Below, piece after piece: positions 1 through 4,625 of a stretch of 5,343 nt of DNA. The position numbers and the translations under genes were made by a program. The notes beneath the pieces were generated by a model. It worked only from the letters and a program-made list of their open reading frames with translations. It searched no databases and was not told where the DNA came from. The DNA comes from Paracoccaceae bacterium (GTDB lineage: Bacteria; Pseudomonadota; Alphaproteobacteria; Rhodobacterales; Rhodobacteraceae). The DNA is taken from the NCBI GenBank assembly GCA_021767525.1, contig JAASTF010000233.1, forward strand, positions 1-5,343, read 5' to 3'. The stretch's first letter is position 1; each line of letters begins with the position of its first letter.

Positions 1-163
1 CGGCGCCCACGTCATAGGCGATATGGCGGTTCATGTCGCCCGCCGCCAGGCCAAGATGGCCGTCATTGACGAATGGGGGCACGGTGTTGGCCGCGTGGTC
101 GCAGGTGATCAGCCAGCGCGATTGCGCGGCACCGTTGTCGATTTCGAAGGGTTCGTATGTCAT
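1..163 (-). CDS. N-formylglutamate amidohydrolase-like protein, N-terminal part (cut by the left window edge)
   Basis: The reverse strand encodes 54 residues before the window ends. The segment WLITCDHAANTVP (about residues 17-29), followed by LGL and by NRHIAYDVGA (45-54), matches the start of the N-formylglutamate amidohydrolase family (FGase, HutG type). Characterised members hydrolyse N-formyl-L-glutamate to glutamate and formate in histidine degradation. In this family the His of the CDHA segment (H23 here) is a likely metal ligand. The chosen ATG (163-161) lies 11 nt after a purine-rich AAGGAA (180-175). Another ATG nearer that motif (176-174) runs into a stop after four codons, so it is not the start. 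The gene is divergent from pyk across 97 bp. No other histidine-degradation gene is visible, and many family members in alphaproteobacteria lie outside hut clusters, so the true substrate is uncertain. The family call is fairly firm. Confidence 0.8.
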   Translation of the reverse strand, partial: MTYEPFEIDNGAAQSRWLITCDHAANTVPPFVNDGHLGLAAGDMNRHIAYDVGA

Positions 164-260
164 CGGGCTGTCATTTCCTTTGCGCACGCTCTAGGACAGA
201 ACGCGGCGGAATGGAATTGCCGCGCAGCAGAAAAATAGGGGCCGACCGGGGACAGGCAGG

Positions 261-1706
261 ATGAGACGACACCGCAATGTGAAAATCGTGGCCACGCTTG
301 GGCCGGCCTCGGACAGCTATGACATGATCCGCGCCCTGCACGAGGCGGGGGCGGATGTCTTTCGCCTGAACATGAGCCACGGCAGCCATGACGAAATCCG
401 CGAACGCCACGCCATGATCCGCAAGGTCGAGCGTGACCTGGACAGCCCCATCGCCATCCTGGCCGACCTGCAGGGCCCCAAGCTGCGGGTGGGTGAATTC
501 GCCAAGGGCGAGGAAGAGCTTGCCGAGGGGGCAAGGTTCCGCCTGGACCTCGATCGCAGCCCTGGCGACGGTCGCCGCGTCTGCCTGCCGCATCCCGAGA
601 TTTTCGCCGCGCTGGAACCGGGCGCGCGTCTGTTGGTGAATGACGGAAAGATTCGCCTGACGGTCGATAGCTGTGGCAAGGATTTCGCCGAATGCACGGT
701 GGCGGTGGGCGGCACTATTTCGAACCGCAAGGGCGTGAACGTGCCCGACGTGGTTCTGCCGCTGGCGGCGCTGTCGGAAAAGGACCGGGCAGATCTGGAA
801 TTCGTGTGCCAGCTGGGGGTCGACTGGCTGGCGCTGTCTTTCGTGCAGCGGCCCGACGACGTGCAAGAGGCGCGCGCGCTGGCGCAGGGCCGGGCGGCCA
901 TCCTGTCGAAGATCGAGAAACCCGCCGCGGTCAAGGCGTTCGACGACATCCTGCGCGTCAGCGACGGGGTGATGGTGGCGCGCGGCGACCTGGGCGTGGA
1001 GCTGCCGGTGCAGAACGTGCCGCCGATCCAGAAGCAGCTGGTGCGCAAATGCAGGGCGGCGGCGAAGCCCGTGATCGTGGCGACGCAGATGCTGGAATCG
1101 ATGATTGAATCGCCCATGCCCACGCGGGCCGAGGTCAGCGACGTGGCCACCGCGATCTATGAAGGTGCGGATGCGATCATGCTGTCGGCCGAAAGCGCGG
1201 CGGGCGATTACCCGGTCGAGGCGGTGACGACGATGGACAACGTGGCCGTCGAGGTGGAAAGCGACCCCACCTATGTCGAGGTGATCGAGGCCAGCCGCCG
1301 CGCCGACCGTCACAGCGTGGCCGACGGCATCGTGGCCGCCGCGCGCGAGATCGCGGAAACCACCAATATCAAGGCGATCTGCTGTTACACCGAAAGCGGC
1401 ACCACTGCCGCGCTGACCGCGCGCGAGCGTCCGCGCGTGCCGATCATCGGCATGACCTCGGTGCGCGACACCGCGCGCCGGCTGGCGCTGACCTGGGGGG
1501 TCGATTGCGTGATGACGGGCGAGTTGAGCCGGTTCAAGATGGCGGTGGTCAACGCCGCGCGCGCGGCGCGGGCACAGGGCTATGCCACGGCCGAGGATCA
1601 GATCCTGGTGATTGCCGGCGTGCCCTTCAACGTGCCGGGCACGACGAATATCCTGCGCGTGGCGCCTTGCGCGGAACATTTGATTTTCGCCGCCGACCCA
1701 GAGTAG
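261..1706 (+). CDS. pyk: Pyruvate kinase
   Basis: This cytoplasmic enzyme makes pyruvate and ATP from phosphoenolpyruvate and ADP, the last step of lower glycolysis and the Entner-Doudoroff route. The protein has 481 residues, normal for bacterial enzymes. It opens with KIVATLGPAS (8-17) and RLNMSHG (35-41). A small B domain follows at roughly 75-160. The active-site block ILSKIEKP (214-221) supplies catalytic K217 and metal ligand E219, and VMVARGDLGVE (237-247) supplies metal ligand D243. ATQMLESM (274-281) contains T275. The C-terminal domain has the effector-loop segment TESGTTA (377-383). Residues L70, Q71, K74 and V77 occupy the positions that distinguish potassium-independent from potassium-dependent enzymes, and all four have the independent form. 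The ATG at 261 follows a GGGGA stretch (248-252) at 8 nt. No clear sigma-70 promoter is visible in the divergent gap. No terminator follows, so transcription may run into the next small gene. Confidence 0.97.
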   Translation: MRRHRNVKIVATLGPASDSYDMIRALHEAGADVFRLNMSHGSHDEIRERHAMIRKVERDLDSPIAILADLQGPKLRVGEFAKGEEELAEGARFRLDLDRSPGDGRRVCLPHPEIFAALEPGARLLVNDGKIRLTVDSCGKDFAECTVAVGGTISNRKGVNVPDVVLPLAALSEKDRADLEFVCQLGVDWLALSFVQRPDDVQEARALAQGRAAILSKIEKPAAVKAFDDILRVSDGVMVARGDLGVELPVQNVPPIQKQLVRKCRAAAKPVIVATQMLESMIESPMPTRAEVSDVATAIYEGADAIMLSAESAAGDYPVEAVTTMDNVAVEVESDPTYVEVIEASRRADRHSVADGIVAAAREIAETTNIKAICCYTESGTTAALTARERPRVPIIGMTSVRDTARRLALTWGVDCVMTGELSRFKMAVVNAARAARAQGYATAEDQILVIAGVPFNVPGTTNILRVAPCAEHLIFAADPE

Positions 1707-1744
1707 GATGCCCCAACGTCAATAACGATAACGGGCAGTCCATA

Positions 1745-1972
1745 ATGAGTTTCGATAGCGATCTGATTTTCATCGTCGGCCTGGTGCTTTGTGTGTTTTC
1801 GATCCCTTCGATCGTCAGCGCCTTTTCCGACCGGCGCGCGCCGCGGGTGGCGACGCTGGTGCTGATGGCCGGCGGCGCGATGGTTGTCTGGGCGATTTCG
1901 AACAAGCCGGGCGGCTATCAGATCGAACAGATCCCGGATATTTTCGTGCGGGTGGTGGCGCGCTTTATCTAG
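1745..1972 (+). CDS. Small two-helix membrane protein of unknown function
   Basis: I do not recognise a named family. The 75-residue product has a hydrophobic stretch at about residues 6-27, a short basic loop (SDRRAPR, 28-34), a second hydrophobic stretch at about 35-51, and a polar tail ending VRVVARFI. This predicts a hairpin of two helices in the inner membrane, with the basic loop probably on the cytoplasmic side. Coding is supported by the clean membrane-protein pattern, codon use like the flanking genes, and a position filling most of the pyk-rpmI gap. The frame is also open upstream into the 3' end of pyk, but that part is low-complexity shadow sequence. The ATG at 1745 is where sensible protein begins. 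Its ribosome binding site is weak (GGGCAG, about 9 nt upstream). The gene starts 38 bp after pyk with no terminator between, so co-transcription with pyk is plausible. Function is unknown. Confidence 0.75.
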   Translation: MSFDSDLIFIVGLVLCVFSIPSIVSAFSDRRAPRVATLVLMAGGAMVVWAISNKPGGYQIEQIPDIFVRVVARFI

Positions 1973-2007
1973 GCGCGGCGGGCCCTGTTTTTCCTGCGAT
2001 TTCGGGC

Positions 2008-2036
2008 TTGCAACACAAGCTTGCGGGTTCTATACG
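2008..2036 (+). promoter_or_regulatory. Candidate sigma-70 promoter for rpmI-rplT
   Basis: A -35 like element TTGCAA (2008-2013) and a -10 like element TATACG (2031-2036) are separated by exactly 17 bp. Each matches four of six consensus positions. The site lies just downstream of the small membrane-protein gene and would start transcription near 2043, giving a leader of roughly 70 nt before rpmI. Spacing and position are good, but this is a prediction from sequence only. Confidence 0.5.
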
Positions 2037-2111
2037 GCCCTCTCATACCGCGCGGCCGGCCCAAGTGGCATGCCGAGTCGTGCGCCGACGACCGATCAAG
2101 AGGAGACGGAA

Positions 2112-2312
2112 ATGCCCAAGTTGAAGACGAAATCGAGCTGCAAGAAGCGGTTCAAGGTGACGGCCAAGGGCCGCATCAAGGCAGGCCAGGCCGGCAAACG
2201 CCACGGCATGATCAAGCGCACCAACAAGTTCATCCGCGACGCGCGCGGAACCACCACGCTGTCGAAGGCTGATGAGCAGATCATCAAGCCGATGATGCCC
2301 TATTCGCGCTAA
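2112..2312 (+). CDS. rpmI: 50S ribosomal protein L35
   Basis: This is a 66-residue, very basic component of the large ribosomal subunit, the normal length for bacterial L35. It begins MPKLKTKSS, followed by KKRFKVTAKGRIKAGQAGKRH (11-31), and the C-terminal part ends in MMPYSR. This is the usual L35 layout: KTK near the start, the RFK segment, the KAGQAGKRH segment and a terminal Pro-Tyr near the end. The ATG at 2112 is set by a strong Shine-Dalgarno AGGAG (2101-2105) six nt upstream. It is followed 13 bp later by rplT, and the rplT ribosome binding site touches the rpmI stop codon, so the two are co-transcribed and possibly translationally linked. The initiation factor gene infC, which often precedes rpmI in bacteria, is absent here. 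Confidence 0.97.
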   Translation: MPKLKTKSSCKKRFKVTAKGRIKAGQAGKRHGMIKRTNKFIRDARGTTTLSKADEQIIKPMMPYSR

Positions 2313-2325
2313 GGAGGCCTGAACC

Positions 2326-2691
2326 ATGTCCCGAGTCAAAGGCGGAACCACCACCCACGCCCGTCACAAGAAGGTCATCAAGGCAGCCAAAGGTTACTAC
2401 GGCCGCCGCAAGAACACCTTCAAAGTCGCCCGCCAGGCGGTCGACAAGGCCAACCAATACGCCACCCGCGACCGCAAGAACCGCAAGCGCAATTTCCGCG
2501 CCTTGTGGATCCAGCGGATCAACGCTGCCGTGCGCGCCCATGATGAATCGCTGACCTACTCGCGCTTCATCAACGGCCTGACGCTGGCCGGTATCGAGGT
2601 GGACCGCAAGGTTCTGGCCGATCTGGCCGTGCACGAGCCCGACGCTTTCGGTGCGATCGTCGACCAGGCCAAAGGCGCCCTGGCCGCATAA
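2326..2691 (+). CDS. rplT: 50S ribosomal protein L20
   Basis: L20 binds 23S rRNA directly and is needed early in assembly of the large subunit. The 121-residue product has the usual length and family blocks: MSRVKGGTTTHARHKK (1-16) with a very basic N-terminal extension, AKGYYGRRKNTF (20-31), a long basic helix through YATRDRKNRKRNFRALWIQRIN (45-66), and the globular C-terminal part with LTYSRFINGL (75-84), ending in QAKGALAA. The ATG at 2326 follows a perfect AGGAGG (2312-2317) that overlaps the last base of the rpmI stop codon and sits 8 nt from the start. The operon ends at a strong terminator 25 bp after the stop. pheS, which follows rplT in many bacteria, is not next here. In gammaproteobacteria and Firmicutes L20 represses its own operon; whether that holds here cannot be seen. 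Confidence 0.97.
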   Translation: MSRVKGGTTTHARHKKVIKAAKGYYGRRKNTFKVARQAVDKANQYATRDRKNRKRNFRALWIQRINAAVRAHDESLTYSRFINGLTLAGIEVDRKVLADLAVHEPDAFGAIVDQAKGALAA

Positions 2692-2715
2692 GCCGCGCCC
2701 GATACCCGGAATTGC

Positions 2716-2746
2716 AACGCCGCCAGACCCGTCTGGCGGCGTTTTT
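2716..2746 (+). terminator. Rho-independent terminator of rpmI-rplT
   Basis: A perfect inverted repeat pairs 2716-2728 with 2731-2743. It is formally 13 bp with two unpaired bases, so in practice about 11-12 bp with a four-base or larger loop. The core is GC-rich (CGCCGCCAGAC against GTCTGGCGGCG). It runs directly into TTTTT (2742-2746). It begins 24 bases after the rplT stop codon and is a textbook intrinsic terminator. The lower pairs come from an A-A/T-T extension, so it may also act weakly in reverse. Confidence 0.93.
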
Positions 2747-2770
2747 CGTTTGATGGTTTGATCCAAATGT

Positions 2771-2787
2771 GCGCGGCTGCGCCGCGC
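2771..2787. repeat. Perfect GC-rich palindrome, possibly REP-like
   Basis: GCGCGGC (2771-2777), TGC, and GCCGCGC (2781-2787) form a perfect 7-bp stem with a three-base loop. It is followed by GC-rich sequence containing GCCTGC twice (2791-2796 and 2800-2805). It lies in the gap between the rplT terminator and the dehydrogenase gene, with no T-tract, so it is not an obvious second terminator. It resembles the dispersed intergenic palindromes of GC-rich proteobacteria, but a single copy in the window cannot show that it is repeated. Confidence 0.4.
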
Positions 2788-2866
2788 GCTGCCTGCCTCG
2801 CCTGCGGCTCGGGTTGGGCGCGTGGATCCGGGCAAGGCGCGTTGGGGGCGCGGTGGTATCTTTTGC

Positions 2867-2872
2867 AGAAGG
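2867..2872 (+). promoter_or_regulatory. Ribosome binding site that fixes the dehydrogenase start
   Basis: AGAAGG directly abuts an in-frame ATG at 2873, too close to serve it, and lies 9 nt before the ATG at 2882, a normal distance. This favours 2882 as the true start. It argues against both 2873 and an in-frame GTG at 2822. Confidence 0.65.
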
Positions 2873-2881
2873 ATGACAGCA

Positions 2882-3826
2882 ATGGGCGAGCGTATCGAGC
2901 GTGTGGCGGTGATAGGCGGTGGGTTGATCGGTGCATCCTGGGCGGCCTTGTTCCTGGCGCATGGGTTGACCGTTGCCGTGCACGAGCCCGCGGCTGACGT
3001 GGCGCAGGGTGTGGCCCGTCGGGTGGCCGACGCCTGGCCCGATTTGCAGGCGCTCGGCCTGGCGCGCGGCACCTTTGACGCGGCGCAGCCGAGGCTGACG
3101 GTTACATCGGATGTGGCCGCCGCCTTGCAGACCACGGATTTCGTGCAGGAATGCGGGCCCGACCGTCTGCCGCTTAAACATCGGATCATCGCCGCGATCG
3201 AGCCGCATCTGAAGCCGGAGGTGATCATCGCCTCGTCAAGCTCGGCCTTGATGCCAAGCGAGATCCAACAGGGCGCGACGCATCCCGACCGGATCCTGGT
3301 GGGCCATCCCTTCAACCCGCCGCACCTGATCCCACTGGTCGAGCTGGTGGCCGGCCACGCCACCTCGCAAAACGCGGTGGAACGCGCGCAGGCGTTCTAT
3401 CATCGGCTGGGCCGAGAGGTGATCGTGCCCTTGCGCGAGATGCGCGGCCATGTCGCCAATCGCCTGACTGCCGCGCTTTATCGCGAGGCGGTGCACCTGG
3501 TGGCCGAAGGCATCGCCACGGTGGCAGATGTGGATCGTGCGATCAGTGCCGGGCCTGGCCTGCGATGGGCGCTGATGGGCCCGCATCTGACTTATTACCT
3601 GGGGGGCGGCGATGGCGGGTTGCGGCATTACCTGGAACATCTTGGCCCCGCGCAAGAGGCCCGCTGGGCCGAGCTGGGCGCGCCGAGGCTGGATGCGCGC
3701 ACGATCGCGGCCCTTGTCAGCGGCATGGATGACGCCCTGAAGGGCAGCACCGCCGACACGCTTGCCGCGCGCCGCGATGCCGCGTTGGTGGCGCTGTTGC
3801 GGGCCAAGGCCGACAGCGGCCTGTAG
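2882..3826 (+). CDS. 3-hydroxyacyl-CoA dehydrogenase family oxidoreductase (lambda-crystallin/carnitine dehydrogenase type)
   Basis: This 314-residue cytoplasmic NAD-dependent enzyme should oxidise a 3-hydroxy group. The N-terminal Rossmann fold has VAVIGGGLIGASW (8-20), with glycines 12, 14 and 17 for the dinucleotide. Acidic E35 at the end of the second strand favours NAD over NADP. ASSSSALMPSEI (117-128), GHPFNPPHLIPLVELV (141-156) and GHVANRL (189-195) supply the expected catalytic His142, Glu154 and Asn193. The C-terminal domain contains GPGLRWALMGPH followed by GGGDGG, typical of the short single-domain members such as L-gulonate 3-dehydrogenase/lambda-crystallin and L-carnitine dehydrogenase. 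It is not the long FadB fusion type. Start 2882 is chosen from the AGAAGG spacing. The gene stands alone between the rplT terminator and the BLUF gene, with no beta-oxidation, carnitine or glucuronate genes beside it, so the substrate stays open. Family assignment is firm. Confidence 0.88.
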   Translation: MGERIERVAVIGGGLIGASWAALFLAHGLTVAVHEPAADVAQGVARRVADAWPDLQALGLARGTFDAAQPRLTVTSDVAAALQTTDFVQECGPDRLPLKHRIIAAIEPHLKPEVIIASSSSALMPSEIQQGATHPDRILVGHPFNPPHLIPLVELVAGHATSQNAVERAQAFYHRLGREVIVPLREMRGHVANRLTAALYREAVHLVAEGIATVADVDRAISAGPGLRWALMGPHLTYYLGGGDGGLRHYLEHLGPAQEARWAELGAPRLDARTIAALVSGMDDALKGSTADTLAARRDAALVALLRAKADSGL

Positions 3827-3874
3827 GCCGATGCGGCATCATCTAGCGGTAGGGTTGTGCGCGGCCGCAATATC

Positions 3875-3903
3875 TTGACCTCGTTTCCCGAGGCACAGAT
3901 ACT
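3875..3903 (+). promoter_or_regulatory. Candidate promoter for the BLUF gene, with an inverted repeat in the spacer
   Basis: TTGACC (3875-3880) and GATACT (3898-3903) are 17 bp apart, matching the sigma-70 -35 consensus at five and the -10 at four of six positions. Transcription would begin near 3910, about 30 nt before the start codon. The spacer contains CCTCG (3879-3883), TTTCC, CGAGG (3889-3893), a 5-bp inverted repeat overlapping the -35 element. This could be an operator half-site pair or simply chance. Confidence 0.5.
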
Positions 3904-3940
3904 TCGCCGCAGTTTGATACGGTTTGGGGGATGAGTCGCA

Positions 3941-4360
3941 ATGAATTTGACGCGCCTTGTATATTACAGCCAGCGCAACCCGTCGGAAAAGCTGGATACG
4001 GCGGATCTGATCGCCACATGCCGCCGCAACAACGCGCGGCTGAACCTGACCGGCATGTTGCATTACAACGGCGACCATTTCATCCAGGTGATCGAAGGCG
4101 GGCGCGTCGAGGTCAGTGCGCTGTATCACGCCATCGCCCGCGACCCGCGCCATTCCAACATCATCCTGTTGTCCTGCGAAGACGTGCGGGAACGCATCTT
4201 TCCCGACTGGTCGATGGGCTTGCATCAGGGCATGAGCGATCGGACCAGCGCGATTTTCCTGCGCTATTTCTCGACCGATGTGGTGAACCCCGAAATCGTC
4301 AGTGTCGACAGCCTGCTGGACGTGTTGCAAGACCTTTCGGCCGAACTGGGCGCCAGCTGA
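3941..4360 (+). CDS. Stand-alone BLUF-domain blue-light sensor (BlrB-like)
   Basis: The 139-residue protein is almost entirely one BLUF domain, a flavin-binding fold that senses blue light by rearranging hydrogen bonds around FAD. It starts MNLTRLVYYSQ, with Y8 as the photocycle tyrosine. RRNNARLNLTGML (28-40) supplies the flavin-contacting N31. FIQVIEG (47-53) supplies the essential Q49. ARDPRH (66-71) and FPDWSMG (87-93) supply W90 and M92. These align with Tyr, Asn, Gln, Trp and Met of AppA and PixD. About 45 C-terminal residues follow, probably capping helices, with no output domain. Length and layout are close to Rhodobacter BlrB (about 140 residues), so it should signal through a partner protein. 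The ATG at 3941 follows GGGGGA (3926-3931) at 9 nt; an ATG at 3931 is out of frame. It has its own likely promoter and converges on the minus-strand pair. The partner is unknown. Confidence 0.93.
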   Translation: MNLTRLVYYSQRNPSEKLDTADLIATCRRNNARLNLTGMLHYNGDHFIQVIEGGRVEVSALYHAIARDPRHSNIILLSCEDVRERIFPDWSMGLHQGMSDRTSAIFLRYFSTDVVNPEIVSVDSLLDVLQDLSAELGAS

Positions 4361-4371
4361 GGCTTGGCGAT

Positions 4372-4392
4372 GCGCGGCCTTAGCGGCCGCGC
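4372..4392. other. Hairpin at the convergent gene ends
   Basis: GCGCGGCC (4372-4379) and GGCCGCGC (4385-4392) pair perfectly around TTAGC. The hairpin sits 12 bp after the BLUF stop codon and overlaps the stop codon of the convergent small gene. It lacks a T-tract on either strand, so it is not a standard intrinsic terminator. It could slow polymerase or protect mRNA 3' ends in both directions, but that is inference. Confidence 0.45.
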
Positions 4393-4604
4393 CGGCGCAG
4401 ACGCTGCACTTCCTGTTTCAGGCTGCGGCGGTCGGACTCCGCGCTGCTGGCGTGGCGCCGCAACCGGGCCATTTCGCTGGCGAATACCTGCGCCTGATAC
4501 TCCATCTCGCCGCGGAAATGCCGACGCGACAGGGCAAAGCCCACAAGCCCGGCCACCACGGCGCAGGCGATCATCAGCGTCAGTTGCACAATGAAAGGGG
4601 GCAT
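4380..4604 (-). CDS. Small membrane-anchored coiled-coil protein of unknown function
   Basis: No family is recognised. The 74-residue product has one hydrophobic helix at about residues 8-26 (LTLMIACAVVAGLVGFAL), then basic SRRHFR (26-31), which should place the rest in the cytoplasm. The tail is charged and helical, with heptad-like spacing (ASEMARLRRH, then SLKQEVQRLRRRGR), and probably forms a short coiled coil. The layout recalls short one-helix division or envelope proteins such as ZapG (YhcB), but the sequence is too short and unlike it to assign. The ATG (4604-4602) follows a strong AAGGAG (4616-4611) at 6 nt. It begins 21 bp after the OmpA-family gene on the same strand, so the two almost certainly form an operon. 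The good ribosome binding site and coherent protein pattern support real coding. It ends 19 bp from the convergent BLUF gene. Confidence 0.8.
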   Translation of the reverse strand: MPPFIVQLTLMIACAVVAGLVGFALSRRHFRGEMEYQAQVFASEMARLRRHASSAESDRRSLKQEVQRLRRRGR

Positions 4605-4625
4605 GGGCAGCTCCTTTTGGTCGGG

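Noticed and set aside
164..260. Divergent promoters between the amidohydrolase gene and pyk
   Set aside because: Promoters must exist near here, but I found no -35/-10 pair with acceptable spacing on either strand, for example TTGCGC at 180 has no matching -10, so none is annotated.
171..1679. A 502-codon open frame on the minus strand, antisense to pyk
   Set aside because: It mirrors pyk codons in GC-rich DNA, is full of His/Arg/Ala with no family motif, and pyk itself is unmistakable. It also overlaps the divergent gap without a ribosome binding site.
1957..1992. Possible terminator after the small membrane-protein gene
   Set aside because: There is a TTTTT run (about 1988-1992) and a short CGCGC/GCGCG pairing, but the stem is weak and is separated from the T run by about ten bases.
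2822..2881. In-frame N-terminal extension of the dehydrogenase from a GTG at 2822 or an ATG at 2873
   Set aside because: The extra residues are unlike the family, which begins close to the GxGxxG strand, and the AGAAGG motif at 2867-2872 is correctly spaced only for the ATG at 2882.
2284..3363. A 359-codon open frame on the minus strand, antisense to rplT and the dehydrogenase
   Set aside because: It crosses a strong terminator and two genes with clear family motifs, and its protein is low-complexity Arg/Ala/Ser-rich sequence without recognisable domains.
3931..4383. Overlapping 150-codon plus-strand frame starting at ATG 3931
   Set aside because: It is the neighbouring frame of the BLUF gene, Arg/Pro/Gln-rich with no motif. 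The frame beginning at 3941 matches the BLUF domain throughout.
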